Under the pieces are notes generated by a model. It did not search any database. It had not been told where the DNA came from and worked only from the letters and a program-made list of their open reading frames with translations. Positions 23,699 through 34,450 of a DNA stretch of 64,000 nucleotides are shown here, piece after piece; position 1 is the first letter of the stretch, and each line of letters starts with the position of its first letter. A program made the translations under genes and the position numbers. The DNA comes from Armillaria gallica. Taxonomy: Eukaryota; Basidiomycota; Agaricomycetes; Agaricales; Physalacriaceae. The DNA lies in assembly GCA_037576215.1 (NCBI GenBank), contig JBANDB010000008.1, positions 3,782,001 to 3,846,000 of the forward strand. The letters run 5' to 3'.

Positions 23699-24057
23699 CA
23701 GGAGCCATACTTTAAGCATTTTTTTCTTCGGAGCCGTCCTTGGCGCGCTTGGAATCTTGGATAGATAGAGTCTGCAGATGATAAAGCGGTTGTATAGAGT
23801 ATAGCTGTAATGGAGAAGCCACATGGACTACTATTGAGTTTCGCACAGGAACAAAAGAGGTTGGACTGATTGTGCTGTAGCTCAGAAGCTTTACTCCATG
23901 AGAATTGTATGAAAAAGTCTCGGATGGTCACCGCATTTCTATATTTGGCCGCCAGTTCCTATATCAGAAGCGAAAATGGCGTCAAGTGTATCCCGGTTTA
24001 TTACCATCACCTCCACCCACTTCAACCAAATAGCTAACCCTTCAGTCTTACGCCGCA
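23699..24057. other. Intergenic, 359 bp
   Basis: Spacer between RAD16 and the next plus-strand gene; it should hold the RAD16 3' end and the promoter of the vWA gene. Nothing specific is seen. Confidence 0.5.
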
Positions 24058-25502
24058 ATGGGAAATTCACCTTCTGCCAGATACGGAGACACTGACATCC
24101 CACCCAAGTTTTCTGTCCGAGTACTTCCGGACGACAACGGTGATATGGTACACAGAAGGCGTGATTCAGCACACGCAGCATCGAATCCTGGCCACAGACG
24201 GAGCAGATCTGCTCATGCCACAGTTCGTCGCAGTAACGCTGATGATATCCCGCCACCTCCACCATACTCACGTACGCCACCTCGGTTGGATACTCAACTT
24301 TTGACTCCAAGTCGTTCAAGCTCGAATGTGAATCTCGCCCATCTATATCAATTCGCAGGCCAACGGCATTTCTCGTCACAGCCGTCTTCACCCTCAAGAA
24401 GTATGCTTATTTTTCTTGAGCCAACTTTGTGTCTATCTAATCTATCATGATATAGCCAACCGCCGAAGAAGCACCAGCACGTCTCACTGGTTCTGGACTT
24501 GTTTTACCCTCTAACACGCATAACGTAGATTTCCGTACTCCCTATCGACAACAATCACTTGAAGATGCTCTTGAAATGTTGCGGAAGTTTGATACTGTCA
24601 TTGTCCTAGACGATTCCAGTTCGATGCTTGGTCCTTCTTGGACTGAAGTACGTGATATTCTAGTTGGGGGAAACATATTCAAAGATTCATTTCAGGCTAC
24701 AGAGGCTTTATCAACCCTGGCAGACATGGCTGGTAGATATGATGATGATGGCATAGATATCTATTTCCTGAATAGCCCCCGGTTTGGAACACACATCAAG
24801 GTGACTCTTTGAGGCCGTATCATGTTGCAGCAATATTGTAACTCCTGCCTTCAGACTGACGAGCAGGTCAGGGCACTCTTGTCCTCTGTTAGTCCCAAAG
24901 GTGTCACACCTATAGGAGGGAGGTTAGATGACCTATTGGGAGATTACCTTCATCTCCTCGAGTCCAAGACTTATGAGGAGTTGAAGCTGATTAAGCATAG
25001 GAATTACATCGTTATAACCGATGGCCAAGCCAGTAAGCATATCATGGATGTAGTTGTGGACTTTCCTTACTAATTCACCATCACACCTCAGCGGATGATC
25101 CCGCCACAGTTATTGCAGCTATGGCAAAACGCCTCGACAACGGGAATTTTCCTCAGACGCAGGTATGACAGCTTTGCTTCAGTGATTCTTACAGCTTACA
25201 AGATGTTGTGGACTTGATGAACAGGTCGGTATCCAGTTCATTCAGATCGGTAATTCGAGCAAAGCTGCTCGATACCTAAGGGAGCTAGATGATGACCTTC
25301 GTAATAAGTACAACATTCGGGTCAGTTTCTCCTTACGCTAAGCACCATAGCATCTGCTGATCAGATACATTTAACACAGGACATGGTTGACACTACTGAG
25401 CACCATGGACAACTAACTGGAGAATATCTTATTAAGGCCCTCATTGGAGGCATAAATCGTCGGGTTGACAACCATGGCGGTTCAGCTGTAATATACCATT
25501 AG
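24058..25502 (+). CDS. von Willebrand factor A domain protein
   Basis: The N-terminal 130 residues are Ser/Arg/Pro-rich and disordered (SARYGDTDIPPKFSV; DIPPPPPYS). A vWA domain follows from about 24545. It has a complete metal-ion-dependent adhesion site: DDSSSM (DxSxS, about 24610), the Thr in PKGVTPIGGRL (about 24900) and the Asp in VITDGQAS (about 25020). Six or so short introns are needed to keep the frame; the last exon ends VIYH with TAG at 25500. Such intracellular vWA proteins are common in fungi, and some act in ubiquitin or trafficking complexes, but none of that can be assigned here. It converges with GCP5, their stops only 64 bp apart. Confidence 0.85.
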
Positions 25503-25566
25503 ACAAACTTATGTTATCATTTAGTTTCTTACTATGCCATTGTATTATATGCTTTGATTCTCGGAA

Positions 25567-28500
25567 TTAGATGTCCCAGTCTTCGAGAGTGAATGCGATG
25601 ACACCGAATGTGGCGGCAGCGTCTCCTGTCCCTCCTGCCAGGCTCTCGGCCCCTCTTCGTACAAAGCGCACAAGGGCATCCAGCTCAGAGGACATTTTAT
25701 CCAGTCGTACCGCCCCATCATCCATAGAAGACGACATCGTCGAAGCTCCTACAGAAAAGGATGACTCCGGTGCTACAACATCTTCAAATTCTTCGTCAGA
25801 ATCAGAACTATCACTAGCATCTTCCATAAACTGGGAAAAGCCAATGACATCTCTGCGTGCACGCTTCTGTCCACGCGTTCGTCGACGCTTCGTGATAAGG
25901 GAGTGCCGTGAGATATCATGTGTGGTAGTGTCTCCTGCGAAGGCTACAAACATTTCACTGAAGTGCAGGGACATGTCCAATATAGATATGATCGTGCGAT
26001 GAAGCGCTGTTGTCTATGGAGATGTTAGCTTTGGCAACAGCTGATCTCCACGATAACACTGACGTTGCCCTGCAATAGGCATCGCCCTTGCAATTTATCC
26101 AGACTGGAGTGTGTGCGTGAATTCAGGGGACGTTTCTTATTGTAATACCACGTACTGTTCGTCGTGTAGACGTATCATTTCGTCCATCGATTTTGCCGCG
26201 CGTATTGCCTCGTGGAATTTGAGAATTTGGACATGAATGACCTATATACCGTAATATCGTCGGAGGGATTATAAGAAGCACAGCAAATGGAACGTACATA
26301 GGTCGTCAAGAAATTGAGAAGGGCGCTTTGGTTGGACCGGCCAGTGAGCATACAGCTATGTGACATAAACAAAGGAGATACTCACTTCACAAACCAACTC
26401 AGTCGACTCCGTATCGCATAGAAAGTCTTGAGCTCATTTCCCACTTTCCTATCATCGCCCCGCACGAGAATCCTCTCCAGTACGTTCTTTGCCCGTTTGA
26501 TCTGCAAAAGGAAGACAAATATCTCTCCATACACCTGGAGGGTTCTGGGCGTGAAGATGTACGTCAACGGGAATGGCACCGCGTATTCCAAGAGAAGACC
26601 GTCGAGGGCCTTTACAGTCTTTGCGGCAACCTTTTCCCGGCTGCCACGGTACGAGAACCGTACCAGTGATAACTGCACCCATTCCTTCGCACCAACGTGG
26701 GTCCCAGCTTCCACCACATCGTTGAAGGTAGCATTGAGGAAGTGGAAGTCGTTCCAATGCTGTTGAGTGTCCATCTAAAAAAAGCGAAGATCAAACAGCC
26801 CATCCCCTTGATGATGGTGAGAGGCACGGACTTTAGCGTAAAGACCGTCACAAAAATGGCTCATGGCATCGCCTTTCATCATCAAAAAAAGATTCTCGAT
26901 AGTTCCCAGGTGTCTCCATAGATCGCACTCCTCCACTATGGCGTTGGATAACCAGGATCCCGTGATAAGGCAATAGGGCGCTAGTTCATCATGAATAAGA
27001 CTGGACAGTGTGTCGATTGACACTGAGAACAGTCCTTGCGCTTCGTCCTGTCCCGTCTCCTTCGCCACAAGCTCAGCAAGCGGTCGCCAGTTCCACTGGA
27101 CGGATTGATCCTGAGCTGTGTTAATACCAAGGGCCTTCAACAACCCCACAGCCTTGCCAGACCCAAGAACAGGCTCAGCAATGTGCCGGAAGAACGTCGG
27201 TATGCCCTTCCTATTGCCGTCTTCTTCATCTTCATACCTCAACGTATACCCTTCAGCCCAATAGTCCGGGTCTAACAGCCCTACACCAAATGCTCCCGAT
27301 CCAAGGCCGTTACTTTCGATGAAGAATTCATCGTCCAAATCATCGACATCGCCGACGCCCATGCCTTCCTTTAGCCACCGCCCCACCATTCCCCATAATG
27401 GCTCTGCACTCCTGATGAACACCCTCATGACCACGCCAGCCGCTATCCGTTCACCTCTCTCCAGGTGTTTCTGCATCGCAATGAAGAGATGGTCCAGCAG
27501 TGATGCCGTTACCGTCGACGGTGGAGCCTTGGTAGAATAGTCATCCCCAAATACCGTTCGCACCACGTCCAGCAAGACAAAGAATGTCTCGCCAAATGTG
27601 TCTCGAACCTGCATTTCTAGGGAGAGCAAGCTTACGACCAAGCCATCATCAGGGGACACGCCGTTCGTTGCTTTGCATATCGCCTCCTCCTTACCGGCAC
27701 ACCAAGTGTCCCACATGCGTATTTCTGAATCCAAAGCATCAGCAAAAGCTTCAAGTGTTCGTGTCTTGGACTTTGAACCGCTGGGCGTCTTGAAAACATG
27801 ACTGATGAAGTCACGAAGATGTTGGACAGAAGTGCATGGACGAGCCAAAGCCGTTAAAATTGATGCCTGAGATGCGAGAGACAGGTGGAGGAGTCGGGGA
27901 GTAGTCACAGATGTTCGGTACTCTCCATGTCGCCATTGAAGCATTATGTTATCGCGTCCTTGGAGCGCAAACAGGACTTCTCGTACTGCATCATGCTCGT
28001 ATATATATCGCTTTCCGAATGTATGAGCGCAGAAGAAAACATGAGGGTCTGTAACTCACGTCTTGAATATGTGTCAACTCTGTCGGTAAGCCAAGCCCGT
28101 CTCTCCCTAGGACATTCTGCAACGTAGGCCCTGCTCTCTCATGTGAGAATGCTCATGAACGCAGAGAAGCGACAACATACCTAGAGTGCTTGCATCACCA
28201 ATATCAAACTTTGTGTTGATGCCTTCGGTAGGTATCTTCCACTCAGTTCGCCAGTACTGTCGCGACTGCAGCTCCTCTACCTCTTTGCGATGAGATATCG
28301 ACACCCGCACGTCGTGCGTAGGTTTACCGATAGGTGGCGAAGGCGAAGGCGATCGAGGAGGAGTAGGCAGCGACGACGAGGAGTCATCGAGATCCAAGTC
28401 TTCCGAGTCCAGCGAAAGCACTGATGAAACGTCGCTTTGTGAATCAGGCTCACGCCAATTCTTGACGCTTCCCGGTGGCAAGCCGTAAACGCCTTCCCAA

Positions 28501-29333
28501 TGTTCCCCTTCAAAGGGCTCTTCTTCGAGGATTTTCTTCCATGTCAGAGTTTCGGGTTCTTTGGGAGGCTCTGTTAGTGAAATGAGGTACGCCGACGCAT
28601 GAGCGAGGGTTCCCTCAGTGGGTGGACTGGCCAGAGCGAGCTAAAAGAGTTTAACGTATGCGCGTAGATATTCTGGTGACGCCTTACTAGTAACTGGAGG
28701 TGTGAGGGTACATGAACAGACTGCTCACAGTTAACACTCAGTCACTAACGTAGAGACGGGCATCGCACCTTTATTTCTTGATCCAAATCATGACCTTTCT
28801 CTACTTGCGCTTTCAGCAACCTGCAGGATACTTGAAGAGCGTCTGCGAGAGCATCTCGGGACTGAATTCGCGCTTTCTGAACGTGTCTGAAACAAATATT
28901 CAGAAACAAGTAATCAAGAACAAAAAAGCCGCTCCGACCCACGAATCGTCCGGTCTACTTCTGCTTCACCAAGAACAATACCAGGTTTGTTGAGCGTCAT
29001 GCCCTCCGCACTCAGCGAGCGCGCTGCATACGCGACTTGTTCCCGGAATTTGTCCTGATCTGTATCGCCAATGACTCCTCGTACGAGATCCTCGCATAGC
29101 TCGGTAAGTCGCTGATGGTTCGCACGAGCAAGTCGTGATTGTGGTCGCTGTGTGAGACGAGAATGAGGCCGAACAGACGCGCTCGAAGCAGGACGCGGAA
29201 CGACGGTGCTTGTGCTGGTTGGAAGTCGTGTCGATAGACTTGACGTCGGTCGGCTCGATGGCTGACGTCTGGATGCACTAGATGGGGGTCGTGGTGGACG
29301 ATGAGAAGACTCCACGCTGGCCGACGGGTGCAT
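25567..29333 (-). CDS. GCP5: Gamma-tubulin complex component 5
   Basis: This is a subunit of the gamma-tubulin ring complex that nucleates microtubules at the spindle pole body. Exon 1 (ATG at 29333) is a basic Ser/Arg/Pro tail followed by an N-terminal domain (QRLTELCEDLVRGVIGD). Exon 2 (about 28750-28895) encodes HVQKARIQSRDALADAL. Exon 3 starts at 28640 and holds WKKILEEEPFEGEHWEGVYG, the hallmark that separates GCP5 from other GCPs. Exon 5 starts at 28010 (RYIYEHDAVREVLFALQGRD); the long exon to 26775 is the GRIP1-type region; the GRIP2/gamma-tubulin-binding part has PLTYIFTPRTLQVYGEIFVF (about 26580) and ends near 25567. A non-conserved acidic tail precedes the TAA. The gene looks whole. 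Its exons 1-2 and part of exon 5 recur as fragments to the right. Confidence 0.88.
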
Positions 29334-29414
29334 GGTGGACTGTGGTCACTATCGAAACCCTAAACTATGATCTAAAGGAATCCCAAAATCTATGTTCGGG
29401 CGACGCCGCGGCGG

Positions 29415-29960
29415 CTACTTGACAGTTCTCGCTATTGGAACATCATTATCAGGTGCACCTCCATTATCATCGAACCCAACAATTCTTGAAGCTTGAAGCC
29501 CCTTCTTCCGATCAAAAGTATCATTTTCGGAGACGCCTGCTTTCTTTTCCGATTTCTTTCCGTTCTTCTTCTGTGGAGGGAGTGGCTTGGGCTTGCTGGG
29601 TCACTTGGACGTCGATGGGTGTGGCCGGGAGGTTTCTCTTTCTTCGGCTTCTTCTCATCCTTGCTTGCTTTTAGGTTCTTGAGCGCCGTCAAGTCATCAT
29701 TCATTGTTCTCATCTGGTCCTTGAGTGCGGCAATAGAGCCTAGATATGCGCCAGACATCATGCATCACTAGGAAGGAGAAACATACGGGAATGTTCATCA
29801 TCGCTGAGAGCCTCTTCGTTCTCCTCATCTTCACTGATTTCATAAAGAGGAGACAATGCTTTCTATTTCGAATCGAAAAATCGCTGTAGTTCTATACCAT
29901 CTGTGTTCACTGGGATTTCCTGGGGATTGACCGGTCAACCCGTGACAATGGGAGGCGGAC
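29415..29960 (-). pseudogene. 3' part of an unidentified gene, unit 1
   Basis: A minus-strand coding relic ends at TAG 29415-29417, 82 bp before the GCP5 ATG. Legible parts are GIELQRFFDSK, then a TAG where units 2 and 3 have Trp (DSKWKALSPL), EISEDEENEEALSDDEHSR, an intron, LGSIAALKDQMRTMNDDLTA, a Lys-rich tract and, after a frame change near 29590, KKNGKKSEKKAGVSEND to the end. Its 5' part would have to lie where the HET promoter is now. Not recognised; probably a nuclear acidic/basic protein fragment. Confidence 0.5.
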
Positions 29961-30225
29961 ACTCGAAGACCAGTGTAGAGTTTTCAATGGTTTGACGTCA
30001 ATTTTTGGGCGTCCACACGTGATGATAGCTTAGCGCTTAGCGCTGAGATTCTGACTTCCATCCACGGCTTCACACGACTACCGAATCCTTCTTGATAGGA
30101 AGAATTCAATTCAATATCCGCCTGTGCACAGGGCGCTTCCTGGCTTCCAGCCCACACCATCGTTCCTTGCAATTTCTGCTTGCCCCGGCGCATGCCACCC
30201 TTGGCTCTACACCTTCTATCTGAAA

Positions 30226-32380
30226 ATGAGAAATAGTGCGTACACTTATTTTACTGCCATGTCGAGTACTTAGTCCAACGACGTTAGTGAAATCTAGAAT
30301 TGTAAACCAATCGCTTCCAAGGCGAATCACATCGGTTTGGAAACGCTTGTGCGCTGTCTTCTCAACTCCGCGGGCACGAAAGGATTCATCTCCGGATGCA
30401 ACATCCAATTCGGACCAGAACGTCGATGGAATTGCACCTTGGGAATCTCACGGGGAGATTTTATACCAGAATATCTCAGACAATGGGGGCCCCATCTCGG
30501 AGGCGACACCTGACTCGTTGTCAGAGTTGCAACTCTCGTCGGTTGTGGTTTCTCAGGTTGGTCCTGCGGGCGAACATCTACTATCTAGTCAGTCCAGTAA
30601 TGCGTCGGATGATTCTGATTCTGGGGAGTCTGATCCTGTGGTAAGTCATTCGGCAATACAAACGGGGTAGAAATTAATAACACATTTCCAGTACAACACT
30701 CTCCCCAAAGTCACCATCTCCGCCACTGATGAGACCGGCCAAGCGGAATCGACCATCAAAGTTCCAAAGCAGCGAAACTACACTGGTCGAAGGCCTGTCA
30801 TACCATCCTCCCTCGCCGACATTCCCTGCGCTACCCTTGGCGTTCAGGGGGTCTTGGATCGACTGAATGCCACCCTCGCAACGTCACACACACTCGACAC
30901 GCCATCCGTCTTGTCCGTTCTCATAGACTGCATTGTGAAGAACTACGACTTTGGCACTGCTTATGGCCGTCTTCGCGATGTATGGAACAGAGACAATGAT
31001 TGCACCATCGAAGACCAACTACGTACACGTGAAGAGGAGGACAAGGAGGAACGACGACATGCGCTGGTTGGGAACAACCTCATGAGTTGGATTCCGCCTC
31101 CGAGACGTGTATGGGACCTGTGCAGCAATCGCGTGGTGCCGTGGTGGGCCAAAACACGGCGACCATTAATAGAACTAGAATCGTACAACCCGATATCGCA
31201 TGCCTGGGTCGATGAGAATGATCGTGTGGATATGGAGACGCCTATCAACGGGAAGGAATGGCCCGTGCCGATCCCAAAGGATGCCAATCTCAATCTCATC
31301 CGTATCGAGATGCTGAACCTGGGAGTGACGTACACGTGGTTGGATGTGCTCTGTTTGAGACAGAAAGGGGGCCCAAGGGAGGATCTGCGCGCGGAGGAGT
31401 GGAAGCTGGATGTGCCTACAATTGGTTATGTGTATAGGGAGTCCCACAAAGTTGTGATCTACCTGAGTGGGCTGGGACGGCCATTGAGTTTGAAGGAGGG
31501 CGACTTGGAGAGTGATCGGTCTTGGTTTCGACGTGCGTGGACACTTCAGGAGGTCGGCCGTAAGAGGATCATTGCCGGGGATACACCAGATGGACCAATG
31601 CAGGCCGAGCCGGTAGACGACAATGGAAACTACGAGACTGAAATGCTGATAAACTTTCACAAGCAGCTGGAGCACATGGAGGGGAATTACCGCTATCTAT
31701 TTGGCACACTTGCAGACATGCGAAATCGCGTGTCAACCAATCCGGTGGACAGAGTTGCAGGACTTGCATTCCGTCTACATGCGCGATACGCATACCATGA
31801 GAGCGAGACTCCCGAGGATGCATGGACGGCGCTGGTGAATGCAATGGCTCCTCATATGCGGGGGCTCATCCTATTAATGTATCCTGGAGTAGGACTGGGA
31901 TGCAAGAAATGGAGACCGACGTGGGAGCAGGTCATGACAGAGCCTCTGCCAGCGGATGCCAACTGTTACGGATATGTTGACCGTGATGACGAGACAGACG
32001 AGGACTGGTACAAAGGGCCTTGCATTGAACAGGGGCTTGTGCGGGGATTAAACACGGGATCAGCAGAAGGGGTTGATCGATGCGGGGAGTTGGTTGTCAA
32101 AGACGCCGACGGGATACGGCACACATTCAAAATCCATGTCCCCCACCAATTCCCAATACCTGAAGGCGCATACTCACTGCTGGGCAGTTTCGCTGTATAT
32201 GCGTCATGGGTGCCATGGTTCTCTAAAGAGGTGAGGGGGTTTTGGGTAGTTGGCCGAAGCCTTCCAGATCAGCGGTTTGAGAAACTATCTGTAATCAGGA
32301 TACCGGACGAGGGGGAAAGAAAGAGACTGGACCAGTGTGGAGTTGTGCAATGGGGGCTTGAAAAAATCTACCTTCTTTGA
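30226..32380 (+). CDS. HET-domain protein, copy 1
   Basis: Heterokaryon-incompatibility (HET) domain proteins trigger cell death or growth arrest in fungal self/non-self recognition. The model has three exons: 30226-30235 (only ATG AGA AAT A), 30288-30640 and 30692-32380; the introns are 52 and 51 bp with GT..AG, giving 683 residues. The tiny first exon is inferred because all three copies lack another in-frame ATG, and the same splice works in each. After a 120-residue acidic Ser-rich leader and a conserved region, the HET blocks are NPISHAWVDENDR (about 287-299), VTYTWLDVLCLRQKGG (about 334-347) and SWFRRAWTLQEVG (about 398-410), matching the fungal 'LSYxW', 'LWIDxLCIxQ' and 'RxWTxQE' motifs. 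A C-terminal domain of about 270 residues is unassigned. No NACHT or NLR part is present. Confidence 0.85.
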
Positions 32381-32397
32381 CTCGACAGGTTTTGGTT

Positions 32398-32598
32398 TTA
32401 GCTCGAGGTTAATGTCATCTTCGTTGTCGAGCTCATCCGTTTCACGAAGGTCCCTTTGGCGTCTTCGGTGTATTTTCCTGGTGCAAAGTTGCTGCCGCTT
32501 AACGCATCTTCAAGGTCGACGATAGATAGCCCAGCCTTTGTGTCATCGAGACCACTGTAGCTCGGTCTCGCTTTTTGAGGGTGGAGTTGGCGGCTCAT
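32398..32598 (-). CDS. Small ORF at the HET 3' end, unit 1
   Basis: A 66-codon minus-strand frame ends 17 bp from the HET stop. It contains SIVDLEDALSGSNFA.GKYTED, which is nearly unchanged in unit 3 (56097-56300), with a length difference of exactly one codon. No domain is recognised. It could be a tiny gene, the last exon of a lost gene, or chance. Confidence 0.3.
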   Translation of the reverse strand: MSRQLHPQKARPSYSGLDDTKAGLSIVDLEDALSGSNFAPGKYTEDAKGTFVKRMSSTTKMTLTSS

Positions 32599-32699
32599 GG
32601 GACATTTGATATTTTGCCGATCTCTGCTAAGCTAGTATCTTCGTCGCTTGCTCATAGTAGGGACCGGTCACGGGTCTACTAGCATCTAATTCTCTCTTA

Positions 32700-34290
32700 A
32701 ATAGTTACAAGTTGTCAACTTACAAACTTCGTGAAGTACTACTTAGTCATACGGTCGACGGAAAGGTATCTCCATATGCATGAATGGTTACCCCGAGCGC
32801 TTGTAAATGAAATACATCAACTATGAGCCCCAAAATACAAATCTATAAATCTACGAATAAATTATCCTATATAGTCTAAATGTCCCGTTTTGTTGATCAT
32901 AGGTATTATTTCATTCCACATCGTCCTCCGTTTCCTCTACAAGACTCTCCCACGAAGGGATGGTGGGTGGAATAAACCCACCGCCCAACGTGCTCCTCGC
33001 CAGGCCAAGGCTCTCAGGCCTCGGTCCTCGATTTTCCGTGGGAATCGAAGAAACAGGCAAAGACAGAAGAATCGACACGCGCAAGCCTAAGTTTGCGTAG
33101 GGATCCTTTTGCATCTGGAAGTTGATAGATTGCACTTGTCGCAGCTTTGACGTTCCCGAACATCGTATCAGAGGGGCTCGAGGGACGGGAGGTCCAGGAC
33201 ATCTACACAGTAGTACTAGAAGGAGATGAGGGTATAGGCGAAAGAAACTCCACGTCTGCTTGATGGCAGCATGTCATCAAACTTGAACTTCTGAGAGAGA
33301 TTCTGCTGCGTTTTCTTGACAGATCTATCAGAGCCCGACATGAACGCGTCAATTGTGCTTCCATCTCCTCAAGTGTTGGAGGCTCCCCGGATTTATCGGC
33401 TTGCGCTCCGGGAACTGTTCAAACCTGCGCACGAGAGCCATGCGAATTTCCAGCTCGACACGGGCGTCTTCTGCATAGTTGTTCAGCCGTTCCGTTAGGA
33501 GTTGGTTGTTATTAGTTGACTCTTGAGATCTTGAAGTACGTGATGAAAGGCCCGTTGCACATCATCGCAACGTCGGCTGACCTGCTTGAGCTCTGCGGGC
33601 TCGTGTTTGGTCGGAAACGGCACGGGATCCGATGTAATCAGAATGGAGGATGAAGATGAAAATTCGGAAGGGGTGAGTTCATCGACAATAGATGTGGACT
33701 GCGATGTTAAACGAGAAGAAGGCTGAATGACACGGTCATCTTCGATTGGTCCAAGGGGGATCCTGGTTCCGAAGATACCTTCACCTCAACTGGGTCTTGT
33801 CTCGTTTTCTCTGAAGCTGGAGGTGCAGGAAGATTTTTCTGGTGAGCTGGGATGAGTAGCAGCACGACCAACTCGAGTTTTCGAGCAGTTTGTAATCATA
33901 ACTCTTTATCCTGTTTCCACGGCATTCCCAGCTACGACGACGCGGCCCATAGACTCGGAGGAGCCATTGAGGTCTGCTGAAAACCCCTGGGCGTCACGAA
34001 GCATATTCTCCAGAAGTATGTTCGCGTCATCTCCTCGCCCGATACCTTCCTCAGCACGGAACGCCCACCGTCGAAGCCACTCATTGATGTTCTCCTCTTA
34101 AGTGGCCAGGCGAATTCTTCTCTACGACAACCAGATGCCTTTCGTATGGCGTCTCCACCCGCTTCATCCAGCGCAAGCCTCAGTTTTTCAGTATTCGCGC
34201 GGGACTGGTCGAGCTGAGAAGACAATACGGATCTTTGCGTGGTCAGAGCATTGACCGTCGCGGCATATCTTTTCTTCAAGGATACGAGTC
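32700..34290 (-). pseudogene. Coiled-coil gene relic, unit 1
   Basis: Pieces of a minus-strand gene lie in changing frames. From 5' to 3' they are KKRYAATVNALTTQRSVLSS (about 34240), LSDNLNDYAED-like heptad text with ELEIRMAL (about 33440), and a C-terminal end INFQMQKDPYANLGLRVS with IPSWESLVEETEDDVE and a stop at 32911. Stops such as those around 33330 break it. Its 5' end is cut at 34290, where sequence passes directly into GCP5 exon 5. A longer version stands in unit 2. The 300-bp stretch 32600-32900 holds no further signal. Confidence 0.5.
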
Positions 34291-34450
34291 CGTTAAAATC
34301 GATGCCTGAGATGCGAGAGACAGGTGGAGAAGTTGGGGAGTAGTCACAGATGTTCGGTACTCTCCATGTCGCCATTGAAGTATTATGTTATCGCGTCCTT
34401 GCAATACAAACAGGACTTCTCGTACTGCATCATGCTCATATATATATCGC
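34291..34450 (-). pseudogene. GCP5 exon 5 fragment, unit 1/2 junction
   Basis: This matches the parent gene at about 27855-28011 (RYIYEHDAVREVLFVLQGRD to LASQASIL). The match ends at 34450, one base beyond the parent's exon-5 start, where different sequence begins in place of intron 4. Confidence 0.85.

Noticed and set aside
25571..26002. Plus-strand frame of 143 codons opposite the GCP5 3' end
   Set aside because: It is a mirror of the acidic GCP5 tail; the minus strand has the coherent gene structure.
30410..30540. Possible amyloid signalling motif in the HET leader (ILYQNISDN.GPISE)
   Set aside because: There is only one copy per protein, and it lacks the paired Gly/Asn repeat spacing of known fungal amyloid motifs; too weak to call.
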